From assembly GCA_963921825.1 (NCBI GenBank), contig OY997588.1, positions 64,748,617 through 64,812,616 on the forward strand: a DNA stretch of 64,000 nucleotides, read 5' to 3'. Source of the DNA: Erodium maritimum. Lineage: Eukaryota; Streptophyta; Magnoliopsida; Geraniales; Geraniaceae. Position 1 is the first letter of the stretch; each line of letters begins with the position of its first letter. The position numbers and the translations under genes were made by a program. The notes under the pieces were generated by a model. The model was not told where the DNA came from, searched no databases, and saw only the letters and a list, made by a program, of their open reading frames with translations. This document shows, one piece after another, positions 1 through 11,648 of the stretch.

Positions 1-300
1 TGACCCGCTGGCGACAAGCTACATCAACAACGAGAAAGTAACCGTTGATTTTATACCCATTTAGCCCTTTAATGGCCTGAGTAGCTTCATCCTTTGAATC
101 AAATTTAATGAAACCGAAATACCGGTCGTTACGATTCGGACGCCGGAGAACAGTCGTAGATATTATCTTAACAAATGGACTGAAGACGCTTCGAACCCAC
201 TCCTCCGATGATTCAAATGGGATGTTACTGATGAAAACTTCATCTTCCTGCAGCTCAAACCTCGACATCCTTGAACGAATCTGGCGATCTAACTTCTTTA
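1..300 (-). pseudogene. LINE ORF1 fragment with RRM domain (runs off left edge)
   Basis: On the minus strand an open frame runs from about position 300 to the window edge. It encodes an RNA-recognition motif: an RNP2-like segment (VFISNIPFE), a middle region with VLRRPNRNDRYFGFIKF (RNP1-like, YFGFIKF), and a C-terminal GYKINGYFLVVDVA. It closely parallels the RRM of the ORF at 38947-40482 in this window. RRM-bearing ORF1 proteins are known from a plant L1-type LINE subgroup (the BNR type described in beet) and act as RNA-binding chaperone-like partners of the LINE RNA. The N-terminal part lies at 11365-11648, beyond a solo LTR. Removing the LTR and one actgg duplication joins the two pieces in frame. 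The fragment stops only because the window ends, so integrity further left is unknown. Confidence 0.8.
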
Positions 301-305
301 ACTGG

Positions 306-2305
306 TGTCACACCCCAAATCCGGTTCTTGCCCGGACTCGAGGCATGACTAGTAATAAATGATTTAAAAGGTACTAACTCAACAATAAATTCCTGAAAAC
401 TCCAATATGAAACTAAAATCCACATAAAATTCGGTTTAAAACATAAATAACCCTCAAGGGGTGTAATAATAATCCTCCACAAGGTTTGTCCCAAACTGAC
501 ATAAAATAAAAGCGAAGTCTCTACAGACACCCACACCAAGAAGCTCCCGAGCCTCTACTCCTCAATCAAGCCTGTAAACACAACAATAAACTCATAGGGG
601 TGAGCTTGCGCTCAGTAGGGAAAACACATAACAAGGTGGGCCTTAAACTCGATAAAGTCAACAACAAAACCAACAATATATCTCTTAACAAACACGGGTA
701 ATATGTAAACCAGTCAATGCCGTGGCACATGAAGTCTCCACCCTCCGATCCACATATGATGTGTTCTCTCGGATTTTCCCTCAAATCCAAAGGAGACGCA
801 TAGCATTGAGGCGACCGGAAACAACCCTTCGTGGCGCTTATCATCGGGATTCTCTGAAACGTCTCCAAAGGATTTTATGTCCTCGGGAACCAAGGTATTA
901 CTCCCATAGGAAGCATACACTTGGACAATTTAATAATAATCAGTTAATAAATGAGTAACACACTCAAACCGAAACACGAAACAATCCAATCCCAACAACA
1001 ACCGATTCATTGTCACACATAGCTCACACATCTCCAATTCACCACAACACACAGCACACGAATCACATAATCACAATACGCAAATCACACAATCACAACT
1101 TACCGTTCACTTACCAGTCTCGACCCAACGGGGCATCGATCACCTGATTGCACCGCTCGGTACAACCAGTCATACTCGATGCTCCAAGCAACCATTTAAG
1201 TAAATCAAGTAATCATTCAAATACATTCAACAGTCAAGCGGGAGTTTAATCAACCAATCATAAAAACCTTCAATCGAGCATTCAAATAAGCGATTCAACT
1301 AGTTCCATTAGACTCTTTACCCTATCCACTAAGCAACCAACAACCAAGCATGTGATCCTAACACCCAACTAATCCGAGGGCTTTTCCAAGGCCGCTCTAC
1401 CAGTAAAACAATTCCCAAGTATTGAAAGCGAGTTACACTAGTGATTGGCATCCTATTCATTCACCACTAGACACTTCCGGTTATTAGTAATTGAAAGACA
1501 AATATGCTAGTTATTCGCATCCTAAAGGCATTTCTAGGACCTTTCCGATTTTATTAGCCTAACATGCATACTAAGCATCGTAAACGAGGAGTTAAGACTT
1601 TCCCTACCTCGAGGTCTTCCTCTCAACACTTTGATGAAAGCCCGGTGGTCACCACTCCGTTCTTCACTCGGGTCCCGGCGTGATCTTTGCTCCTCTAGCT
1701 CGATCACCAAAGTCTTGGACACAAAGAAACGTTAATTAGACTCCACTTAAACAGCAAGTAAGACCCCCAAAGCCCCTCCAAAGTTCAGCTCAAAACCAAG
1801 ATCAACCAAGGTGAAAAACCCTCAAAGAAACTCCCACCCTGGTCTGCCACGGACCTGGTCACGGATCCGTGACGCCAACCATCACGGAGCCGTGACGAGT
1901 GCCGTCATGGACTCCCTCACGGAGCCGTGACGTCGCCCGTCACGGGATCCGTCACGGATCCGTGGCGCACCAGGGCAGTTTCGCCCTTCTTCAACCTCCA
2001 GCTCCTTTTTCCCGAAAAACCACCTTCAAACCCCAAATTTTACCCCTTCCAACTCCCAAAACAGTCAAAATCCTTCAATACTCCTCTACCCATGGTAGGA
2101 ATCAACACACAAACAAGTTTCTAATGATTCATCAAATCAAACCCAACTCAAAAGCTCCAACAAACTAAGGATTTCTCACCAAAAACCCAACAAATCTTCT
2201 CATCAACATCTCCCACCATTTCTACTCAAACCCAACAACATCTAGCAATTTCACCCAAAACACATGAAAAGAGATGAAGGGAAATGATGATTAGAGAGTT
2301 CCATT
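306..2305. mobile_element. Ty3/gypsy-type solo LTR, first part (split by Copia)
   Basis: A long terminal repeat begins TGTCACACCCC at 306 and ends TCTTACA at 11359. It is flanked by the perfect 5 bp duplication actgg (301-305 and 11360-11364). The Copia element 2306-10770 interrupts it. The two parts sum to about 2.58 kb. No internal domain or second LTR is present, so it is a solo LTR left by unequal recombination. The TGTCACACCCC edge is common in plant Ty3/gypsy LTRs, but the lineage (Tekay/Del-like) is inference. Orientation is ambiguous because both ends read TGT...ACA. Confidence 0.78.
1846..1975. repeat. Cluster of short palindromes inside the gypsy LTR
   Basis: About 130 bp packed with variants of CACGGATCCGTG and CACGGAGCCGTGACG, including a perfect 14 bp palindrome (tcacggatccgtga) near 1859-1872. 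At least five copies occur in both orientations. The function is unknown. They could form hairpins in the LTR RNA or act as dimeric protein-binding sites. Confidence 0.75.
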
Positions 2306-3993
2306 TGTTGGGTCTCGAGGTAAGGTTGGAGATGAACCAACTCGCAGCGGAAAATCAATGAAAACCAAGAGACGATTAAAACCATGAAACAACTAACAAA
2401 GAATGGATTCACAAGAGAAAAATTCAGCACTAGTTCTTACCAAAACAAGAACACCGGTTAACGAATGATTGGCTTGAGTCTCCAAGACGCCTACGTATCC
2501 ACATGGGAATCAAAGCCACGTAGTTCTTCTCTTTGAGGACTCAAGAACACAAAAATGGAGGAGGAAACTAGCCAAACCCGAAATGGCCATGGAAGAGGGA
2601 GAGAAAATGTGTTTCCTATTCTTGTCTTGTGTTTGTTATGTTGAAAAAAGATGACTTAAACATAACAAAACCCATACTTGTCCAACTAAAGGCATGGGAC
2701 AAGTATGGTGTCAAGTAAGGTGTAAATAGGACAAAGTATGGCAAGACAAGATTGGGTTAGGTGGTGAATCACCAACACCTTAATCCTTGTCTTGCTTACT
2801 TAGTACTAATTAATCAAGACTTGATTAATTAGTTCCATGGGCCTTGGTTGCATGGGCCTTTCATGGGCCTCTTGGAACATGGCCCGTGGCCATTTCCAAC
2901 GAGGTCCCGTGATTCGCTCATCGCCTCCAAGCCTTCCATACCGGAAATGTCCAACATTATCCGACGCGATCAATCCCAAGACTCCAAGCCTTGTCTCGAT
3001 CCGTAAAGTCCTATTCACTTACGGGCACATGACCCAAAACCCAGTTTTGGTCATGTCACGAGACAACTCCCTTTTGGCCATTCTCCATAAATGTGTCAAT
3101 GAGTTTCATCCTCCGGTGTGACCCTTAGGTTTATGCATGTCAATAGATCAACATAAAATCCCATTTTACTTGATCCTATTTAAGTGGCAACTAACGAGAC
3201 TTTAGTATTGCCCGACATTACATAACGAATCGACCCTGTCGATTCTAACCTTTCCGTCGTCCCTGTCATTATCCTTTTATCTCCGATATCCTGATTGAGA
3301 TAAGGCATAGAGCCGTCATCCTTATTATTCTCAATCACCGTTCCTTGATATGTGAGATGACTGAAGATATGATACCCAGTATCATATGCATGGCCATGTT
3401 ATTCTTCCAGTCACTCTCGATCAAGTGGCCGAGAACCGATATCTTTCCCATACCTTAGTATGAGGGATAAATCCCTTAGCCGTCTTTCGTGTCACTCATG
3501 TAGCCCGTCCCCAAGCCAATCCTGGCCGTTATGGAAGCCCTGTTACGGACAACGTTAGGCTCAGGTCAAACTCAGTTGTTGACTACATAGCGATCACAAA
3601 GACTCCTTGGTCTAAGGATACATGACAAGCTACAACACTGAATATGTTCATGACTTAATCTATGGCACATATTCAGGGTGGGTCGTCCAATATCATGTCC
3701 CACATGATATCTATGATCAGACTCCGGAATCCCATTCCAATGACTAACAGAACGTAAGCCATAAAGAGCCATCTTTCATACTAGTCGCTTCTAGTGAAGC
3801 TTTGTTGACTAGGGACCCATCGAGTGTGATCTATCTCGATCTATGGTTCTATTCGCATGGTGGGCATAGATCAGAGCACACATCGATATATTACTCCAAC
3901 ACATAAGTAATATAAAGCCGCTTTAATTTTATTGCTAACGATGATATATACATTTGGACATTTAGGATTGAACTACGGGCACTAAGACTAACA
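2306..3993 (-). repeat. 3' LTR of the Copia element
   Basis: The 1688 bp repeat matches 9083-10770 almost base for base. In element orientation it starts TGTTAGTCTTAG and ends CGAGACCCAACA. The same LTR family recurs as a solo LTR at 16552-18237 and as a damaged copy at 47439-48650. Confidence 0.95.
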
Positions 3994-4004
3994 ATCTCCC
4001 ACTT
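3994..4004 (-). promoter_or_regulatory. Polypurine tract of the Copia element
   Basis: On the minus strand AAGTGGGAGAT directly abuts the 3' LTR start TGTTAGTC. This is the position and base composition expected for the plus-strand primer of a Copia element. Confidence 0.85.
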
Positions 4005-4144
4005 GCCCTAGTTCCAATCTAAACTCCAATATGTCCCCATCGACTTTACATGTCTAACATGTTCAGGCAGTGACACTGCCTTAGTCAAAGGGTTGGCTAT
4101 GTTATCATCTATTGCAATATCGGTTATCTTCACTTCACCTCAGT

Positions 4145-5640
4145 TCAGTATTTATCTGATGAGGTGGATACGCCGCAGTACATGTTTGGATTTGTTATGC
4201 GATCTAGGCTTTTAGCTTGCGCAATGGCCCTTGTGTTGTCGCAAAATGGATTCACCGGACTGGATGGGTTTTTAATTACACCCAGCCCTGCCATGAATTT
4301 CCAAATCCACATAGCCTCCTTAGCTGCCTCTGCAGCATCCATGTACTTGGCCTCTGTCGTAGATTCGGCAATGGTATCTTGCTTTACGCTTTCCCAGCTA
4401 AAGCTCTGCCATTCAGCGTAAACACATATCCTGATTGACTTCTAAAGTCATCTGGATTTGTCTTGGAAAACTAGCGTCTACTCATCCTTCGACGACTAGT
4501 TCAGCATCATCTTTCCCCCAGGTTAGAATGATGTCTACTGGTACAACATAAGGCTTACGAGACGTCTGGTCTCATACATGTCATGGCATATATGATCGAT
4601 CCTGCCCCCAGGCGCATAGGATTCTCATCATCCTTTTCAGCTCATCAGGTGTCTTAGGACACTAAGTCTTGCTGAGATGAATGCCATGACTAGTGGGTAA
4701 GAGTCCTTTCTTTGAATCGAGCATTAAGAACCTACTCAATGCCTTGTTCACATAGGTTCCCTGACTTAAATCCAAGACCCTCTTGGTGCGATCTCTACAT
4801 ATCTTAATCCTTAAGATATGAGAAGCATCGCCTAAGTCCTTTATTGAAAAACACTTCCTCAACCAAGCTTTAGTCTCGTGCAAGGTTGGGATGTCGTTTT
4901 CAATGAGAACCAGAAAGGTAATATTGCTCCCACTAGCCTTCTTATAAACGCAAGATTCATCCTCGTTCTTGATTAAGCCAAATCCAATTACAGCTTCATC
5001 AAAACGAAGGATCCAACTCCGAGAAGTTCGTTTCAATCCATAAATGGATTTCAACAACTTATAAATCTTTCCTTTATTCTTCGGATCGTCAAAACCTTTG
5101 GGCCGAGACATACAAACATACTCAGTCAAATTTCCATTTAGGAAAGCGGTTTTGACATCCACTTGCCATATCTCGTAATTATGATACGCAGTTATGTCAA
5201 GAAGAATTTGGATCGATTTTGACCATAGCCACTAAGGAGAAGGTTTCCTCATAGTCAATCCATTGGATCTGCCTATAACCTTTCGCCACCAGTTGAGCTT
5301 TGTAGGTCAAAGGGTTGCCGTCCATGTCCATCTTCACCTTGAAGATCCATTTGCATCCTATGGTCCTCACACCATTGATGGGATCAACCGGTTCCCAGAC
5401 TCGGTTGTCCGACATGGATTGCATTTCCTCCCTCATGGCTCCCAGCCATAACTCGGAGTTGGGCCCATCCACGACTTCCTGAAAGGTGGCTGGATCATCG
5501 TGATCCACCATGACTTCATTGTCACCTCCGGATACCATATCTTGGAGGTGGAAGATTGATCCTTTCAAATCGCCTTGGACCTTCCGGAATTGTAACAGGA
5601 ATTGGTTCTTACTCTACGACAATCTCTGGCTCCTTTCTAC
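4145..5640 (-). pseudogene. Copia reverse transcriptase and RNase H (inactivated)
   Basis: Minus-strand fragments read, in order, the RT entry region (5197-5568, with GCKWIFKVKMDMDGNPLTYKA), the core fingers and palm (4662-5162, starting MDVKTAFLNGNLTEYV and including KSIYGLKRTSRSW), and RNase H (4145-4342, with AEAAKEAMWIWKF and FCDNTRAIAQAK). In the palm, FLVL runs directly into IENDIPTL. The YVDDILL segment that carries the two catalytic aspartates of Copia RTs is missing (7 codons, near 4905). Stops and frameshifts separate the pieces. This copy cannot make active RT, so its recent mobility needed an enzyme supplied by another element. Confidence 0.88.
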
Positions 5641-5656
5641 AGGGTTGCTAATTGGT

Positions 5657-7033
5657 TTAGACAGATCTGTACCATCCTGAATTTCTTCGAGATGCACAGT
5701 CCTCCCAATGACGTCTTTGGAAACAAAAACTTTTTTCCATAAAGACCCCACCCCAAGCGACGAACACCATGTTCTCACTGGGATTGTAGAAATAGTATCC
5801 CCTTGTTGCTTTGGGATACCACACGAAGGTGCATATCTCAGATCTTGGTTCGAGCTTAGTCGAAACCAAATGTTTCACATAAGCCTCGCAACCACAAATC
5901 TTTAGGAAGGACAAAGCGGGCATCATCCCGTACCATTTTTAAAATGGTGTCCCTTCCACACCATTCGTCGAAGCCCGATTCACTATGAATGCGGTCGTCT
6001 CTAGAGCAAAACCCCTAAAAGAGATTGGGAGATCAGTCCAACTAATCATGGAACAGACCATTGTCTAACAATGTCCGATTTCTCCGTTTGGCTACACCTT
6101 TCAACTACAGTGACCTAGGAGGAGTCCATTCCAAAAGGATCCCATTCTCTTTTAGATGATCTAATAACTCTGTGGTCAAGTATTTTCCACCTCGATCCAA
6201 TCGAAGTGCCTTAATACCTTTGTCGAGCTGGTTTTCTACTATAGTCTTAAACTCTTTGAATTTATCAAAAGCTTCAGACTTATGTCTCACCGAATAGACA
6301 TAACCATATTTACTGTAATCATCAGTAAATGTGATAAAGTAGCTAAAACCCCTCCTGGCAAGTGAACTTATTGGTCTACACACATTCGAGTGTATCAGCC
6401 CCAATAATTCACCCACCCTTTCATCGCGATCGATAAAAGGGAACTTTAGTCATTTTTTCCATCAAACAAACCTTGCACCTATCGATCGAATGGAATTCGA
6501 ATGAACCTGAAAGTCCGCACTTCTGAAATGCTGATAGGTGCTTCTTGTTTATGCGACCTAAATGACAGTGCCTTAACAGAGTTAGGTTTAAATCGTTGGA
6601 TTTAGACCTCTTGGTATTAACGGAATATATAGAACTTGAGGCATTGTTACCCATATCTAATATGTACAATCCTCCAACCAAGTCAGTACTGGTATAAAAC
6701 ATATCATTGCATAGAACATTGAAAACTCCATTTCCAATATTAACATTATATCCTTCCTTGTCAAACACGGATACAGATATAATATTCCTACTATAAGTAG
6801 GTATGCAATATACATTATACAATACTAAGACAAGGCCTCTTGGCAAAGCAAGACTCATGGATCCTACAGCAGTTGCCACAACTCTGAGGTCCATTTCGTG
6901 CTTTCCAAATCTCTCCTACTTTCAGCCACCATATATTAGTGCATGTGTGAGATTCAGTCATGGTATCTAATACCCATGAATCTTTGGAAGTAGAGAGATG
7001 TAGCTCTATAGAGTTAATACCGATTGAAGGCAC
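5657..7033 (-). pseudogene. Copia protease / GAG-pre-integrase / integrase remnants
   Basis: Minus-strand reading gives protease-like WVLDTMTESH near 6945-6985, where Copia proteases usually have the DSG/DTG active site. Here the sequence is changed to DTM, so the catalytic motif looks lost. Next come the GAG-pre-integrase region (6421-6894, with LTLLRHCHLGRINKKHLSAF and the cysteine pair of a zinc-binding HHCC module, CKVCLMEKMTKVPF) and integrase (6105-6416, with HSNVCRPISS, FITFTDDYSKYGYVY and a preserved ALRLDRGGKY core). The last piece is an integrase C-terminal region (5657-5926). The pieces are shifted relative to each other by frameshifts. Confidence 0.85.
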
Positions 7034-7523
7034 GGTCCCACCGCCCTTCCTTAGATCATCCAGGTTTCCTGATGAAGGCGCAGTCTTACTGCCCTTCTTC
7101 AGATCATCCAGGCTATTTGATGAAGGCGCAGTCCCACTGCCCTTCTTCAGATCAGCCGTGAACTTCCTGTAATCCCGGTTTCAATGACCAGGCTGTTGGC
7201 AGTAGAAGCAGACATTCTCAAGTGTCTCATCTTTCCTGCCAAGTGCGCATGGGCCCAGCCCATGCCACTTCCAATTCCCTTGTTGACCATCAGAATATCC
7301 TTGGATCCCAGATCCCTGAGATATTCTTCTCAGCAGTTAATGACACTTCATGTAACTCTGATATGGTCTTAGAGACAGCCTTGTCAAGGACATATTCTTT
7401 GCGTTCAGACTTGAGGACTATCCTCAAAATTCTGTACCAGTCCAAATAGTTTGTCCCATTTAGCTTGACTCTGTCTAGAATGGTTTTTAATGACAAACTA
7501 TTAATGTTCGCTGAATTTGCCAT
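7034..7523 (-). pseudogene. Copia gag remnant with large internal deletion
   Basis: The frame starts at 7523 with MANSANINSLSLKTILD and the typical gag opening LNGTNYLDWYRILRIVLKSE, holds for about 77 residues, then stops. Most of the central gag is absent. A zinc knuckle is still recognisable near 7170-7215 (CFYCQQPGH) but is destroyed: the residue after GH is a stop (TGG to TGA type change) and the final cysteine is read as tyrosine. A three-fold imperfect repeat encoding a DLKKGSGTAPSS-like segment follows (about 7040-7155). The protein, if made, would be too short to assemble particles. Confidence 0.82.
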
Positions 7524-9069
7524 TTGATCTACAACAGATAAAATTCAATCAGTAAACTGAATAAATTTTATGAAGATCAAGCTTAAACACCAACAATCGA
7601 TTCTAAACCTTTAGAATCTGAAACCAAGATCCTTGATTCACTCGATTAAGCTGAACTAATGCTCACCACTTAATCGAGCTATGTAGGTAGGACTCCATCC
7701 AATCACATCCAATGTGACTCTTGGCTAGGGTATGCACTTATGTACACGGCTTACCCTATCTGTTACCCTAGCTCAACCTCAGGCTGAGAATCGTAGTCGG
7801 GTCCACCAATTTTCAACTATGGCCCGTCACTATGTAGGTGCTCCGCTAATGCGCACGACACCCACATATGTCGTCCAAACCTACTACCCCGCTTCCCCAT
7901 GGATGCTCCGCTAATGCGCACGACACCCATAGGACGGGGAGGTAGTAAGGTGTTGATGATTGGGCGGTATCGGACATGACCCGCTTTTACTTGTCCAGTT
8001 GTGTTCAAAACTTTGGCACATCCTAGATGCGATGAGCACATCAACTACATTCCAAATGCAATGATGCCTCAAATTACATCCAATGTAATTCTTCCTTTAA
8101 ACCCGTCAACTACATCCAATGCAATGACGGTTCTAAGGGTTCACACACAAGGATTAAAATTCCAATTTTATCTTTGCATGTGAGGTGATATGCTCGGTAA
8201 ATAAAGTTAAGCATGCAATTCTAAAACACATAGAATTAATCATGCATAAACTAAACCAAGCATAAAGCGATAAATGTGCACATAATAGACCCCTAAACTA
8301 ACTCCCACTAGCTTCTTGAGCTCCACCGACTCCAAGCCGATGCCAACACCCGAAAAGCCACCAAATGACCTTTTCGCCCTTTCTTCGTCTTGAGTAAAAA
8401 ATTACAATTTAATACACGACTCGCAGGTCGGGAATAAATAAATATTACAAACAAGTGGTTCGACGACCACACCTTGAAAGAATAATTACACGCTAACTCT
8501 AACGGCTCGCAGGCCGTGAAAAGCGATAAATAATTAAATTGAGCTCGGGGCTATTATGTACACCATGCCAACATCACATCACACATCGTGTTATCAAACA
8601 AGCATGTTATCTAACATCATGTGATTTTCCGGTTTTAATTAATAGCCAAGTTTCGAAATTTTTTGATGCTCGGTTTATCGAAACCGTTCAAAAATGAAAC
8701 TTTTGAACATTTGATCTTCGAGTTCGTCATGACGGTTCCAAACTCGTCATAACTAACAAAACGGTTTAGCCTTGGCATATCAACCATCCAATGGTCATGC
8801 TTGGCCTAGCTCCGTCCAACGGAGCCCCGTTCGGTCCCGGTTTCGGCTCCCCGAGAGTCCCGCTCCCGAGACCCGAAAAATCAATTTTTTTTTTTCAAAA
8901 TTTCCAGATTTGAAATAATTTTCAAAAATTCATTTTACATGCATTAAATCCATAAACAATAATTTAAAACATGTTATCAAACAATTTAGCAAAACAATAT
9001 GCCAAAAACGAAACTTTCAAGCAAAACCGAAACTTTGAACACTGTCTTGTGAATCCCGAAGGTAGCACG
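7524..9069 (-). other. Long untranslated leader of the Copia element
   Basis: About 1.55 kb lies between the primer binding site and the gag start, with no coding signal. It contains a perfect 26 bp direct repeat (7839-7864 and 7904-7929, core gctccgctaatgcgcacgac) and a looser repeat of the type caactacatyccaatgcaatga around 8040-8130. Such leaders usually hold dimerisation and packaging signals, but none can be identified from sequence alone. Confidence 0.6.
7839..7929. repeat. 26 bp direct repeat in the Copia leader
   Basis: Positions 7839-7864 and 7904-7929 are identical over 26 bases, with a 39 bp spacer. It is either a small internal duplication or a leader RNA element. Confidence 0.85.
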
Positions 9070-9081
9070 GCTCTGATACCA
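9070..9081 (-). promoter_or_regulatory. Primer binding site for initiator Met tRNA
   Basis: On the minus strand TGGTATCAGAGC lies one base inside the 5' LTR. This is the standard plant Copia primer site, complementary to the 3' end of tRNA-iMet. It proves the element's orientation and that the LTR edge at 9083 is correct. Confidence 0.95.
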
Positions 9082-9082
9082 C

Positions 9083-10770
9083 TGTTGGGTCTCGAGGTAA
9101 GGTTGGAGATGAACCAACTCGCAGCGGAAAATCAATGAAAACCAAGAGACGATTAAAACCATGAAACAACTAACAAAGAATGGATTCACAAGAGAAAAAT
9201 TCAGCACTAGTTCTTACCAAAACAAGAACACCGGTTAACGAATGATTGGCTTGAGTCTCCAAGACGCCTACGTATCCACATGGGAATCAAAGCCACGTAG
9301 TTCTTCTCTTTGAGGACTCAAGAACACAAAAATGGAGGAGGAAACTAGCCAAACCCGAAATGGCCATGGAAGAGGGAGAGAAAATGTGTTTCCTATTCTT
9401 GTCTTGTGTTTGTTATGTTGAAAAAAGATGACTTAAACATAACAAAACCCATACTTGTCCAACTAAAGGCATGGGACAAGTATGGTGTCAAGTAAGGTGT
9501 AAATAGGACAAAGTATGGCAAGACAAGATTGGGTTAGGTGGTGAATCACCAACACCTTAATCCTTGTCTTGCTTACTTAGTACTAATTAATCAAGACTTG
9601 ATTAATTAGTTCCATGGGCCTTGGTTGCATGGGCCTTTCATGGGCCTCTTGGAACATGGCCCGTGGCCATTTCCAACGAGGTCCCGTGATTCGCTCATCG
9701 CCTCCAAGCCTTCCATACCGGAAATGTCCAACATTATCCGACGCGATCAATCCCAAGACTCCAAGCCTTGTCTCGATCCGTAAAGTCCTATTCACTTACG
9801 GGCACATGACCCAAAACCCAGTTTTGGTCATGTCCCGAGACAACTCCCTTTTGGCCATTCTCCATAAATGTGTCAATGAGTTTCATCCTCCGGTGTGACC
9901 CTTAGGTTTATGCATGTCAATAGATCAACATAAAATCCCATTTTACTTGATCCTATTTAAGTGGCAACTAACGAGACTTTAGTATTGCCCGACATTACAT
10001 AACGAATCGACCCTGTCGATTCTAACCTTTCCGTCGTCCCTGTCATTATCCTTTTATCTCCGATATCCTGATTGAGATAAGGCATAGAGCCGTCATCCTT
10101 ATTATTCTCAATCACCGTTCCTTGATATGTGAGATGACTGAAGATATGATACCCAGTATCATGTGCATGGCCATGCTATTCTTCCAGTCACTCTCGATCA
10201 AGTGGCCGAGAACCGATATCTTTCCCATACCTTAGTATGAGGGATAAATCCCTTAGCCGTCTTTCGTGTCACTCATGTAGCCCGTCCCCAAGCCAATCCT
10301 GGCCGTTATGGAAGCCCTGTTACGGACAACGTTAGGCTCAGGTCAAACTCAGTTGTTGACTACATAGCGATCACAAAGACTCCTTGGTCTAAGGATACAT
10401 GACAAGCTACAACACTGAATATGTTCATGACTTAATCTATGGCACATATTCAGGGTGGGTCGTCCAATATCATGTCCCACATGATATCTATGATCAGACT
10501 CCGGAATCCCATTCCAATGACTAACAGAACGTAAGCCATAAAGAGCCATCTTTCATACTAGTCGCTTCTAGTGAAGCTTTGTTGACTAGGGACCCATCGA
10601 GTGTGATCTATCTCGATCTATGGTTCTATTCGCATGGTGGGCATAGATCAGAGCACACATCGATATATTACTCCAACACATAAGTAATATAAAGCCGCTT
10701 TAATTTTATTGCTAACGATGATATATACATTTGGACATTTAGGATTGAACTACGGGCACTAAGACTAACA
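9083..10770 (-). repeat. 5' LTR of the Copia element
   Basis: A 1688 bp copy of 2306-3993 with three substitutions seen by eye. It is flanked on its outer side by the target duplication ccatt (10771-10775). Confidence 0.95.
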
Positions 10771-10775
10771 CCATT

Positions 10776-11359
10776 ACCTCTAGAAGAGTGAGATGAAGAA
10801 GAAGGTAGGGATTTTGAGAAGGGATGGCTAGAGGAAGACTTCAAGTGGCTTCCTTTTCCTTGTTTCTTCTTCAAAGCTCCATGGGAGCTCTTCTCCCTTG
10901 CTCCTCCTTCAAAATTCGGCTACACCACAAGAAATGAGTTGGTTTTGCTCTTCCAAACTCAAATAATACCTAGATGTATCAAATGACTAAAAGCCCTTGA
11001 GCTAGAATCCCTTGTAGAAGCTTTTGGGAGGGTATAATGGTCCAAGACCACTCCCCTCTCTCCCTCCAAACCAAAAAGGGACAAGTGTCCAAGTAGGTTA
11101 TTTAGTTTTCCAAAATAATTTCCAGCACAATAAAATAATGCTTTTAGTCGATAAAAAGTCTCGTTTAGACCAAAATTGACTTTCTCCAACATTATACTCA
11201 AACGAAAGGGATTTCTCCCCTTGAGCCAACCGTGATGATGGCTAAGTCGTTTGGGTTCCGGAAAAGTCCCGAGTGACTTCTTGAGTCATCGGTTGACTTT
11301 CCGGTAGCAAGTCAAACTTGCTTGAAAAGCCGCCGGTTCGACCGGGAGCAGGTCTTACA
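10776..11359. mobile_element. Ty3/gypsy-type solo LTR, second part
   Basis: Continuation of the LTR that starts at 306. It ends GGTCTTACA at 11359, directly followed by actgg, the second copy of the target duplication. No coding frame is supported. Confidence 0.75.
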
Positions 11360-11364
11360 ACTGG

Positions 11365-11648
11365 GATCCTGCCAATGCTCTGTTTTCCTTCTCAGCATGC
11401 GGCTCGGAAAAAAGGGAGGCGCGCCCTTCCTTCTTCTGATTCTCTTTGGCCGGACCCTTTCGAGATTTGACCTTGACAACATGAGCCTCGGATTCTTCCT
11501 TCCCCTTCCCTTGACGCCGAGGGCGAAAAACTCCGGCACGACCCTCAATAGGTCTCCGACCACCATACTTTGACGCTATTGTGTGGAGCTTGATATACTT
11601 TCCATACGATGACAGTAGATTTGAACAAAATGCAGGGAAGGAAAGCAT
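11365..11648 (-). pseudogene. N-terminal part of the RRM LINE ORF1
   Basis: The minus-strand frame starts MLSFPAFCSNLLSSYGKY at 11648. It matches the N-terminal segment RRLSFSAFCSTLLSLYGDY of the ORF1 at 38947-40482, and is followed by a basic, low-complexity linker rich in R, K and G. The frame meets a stop only inside the gypsy LTR. With the LTR and one actgg copy removed it continues in frame into the RRM at 300-1, so ORF1 was open when the LTR element landed. Sequence upstream of 11648 does not match the first about 20 residues of the other ORF1, so this copy may be 5' truncated or use this ATG. Confidence 0.75.

Larger units (their letters stand above)
2306..10770 (-). mobile_element. 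Structurally complete Copia LTR retrotransposon with defective coding region
   Basis: The element is 8465 bp, bounded by two 1688 bp LTRs (2306-3993 and 9083-10770). Both LTRs begin TGTTGGGTCTCG and end GACTAACA in plus orientation, and the target duplication ccatt lies at 2301-2305 and 10771-10775. A primer binding site complementary to initiator Met tRNA (9070-9081) and a polypurine tract (3994-4004) fix transcription as minus strand. By eye the LTRs differ at only three positions (3058, 3386, 3399), so insertion was recent. The gag-pol frame is nevertheless broken many times, gag carries a large deletion, and the RT active site is deleted. The pol order (PR, IN, RT, RH) is that of Copia. 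It is inserted in a gypsy solo LTR. Confidence 0.95.
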
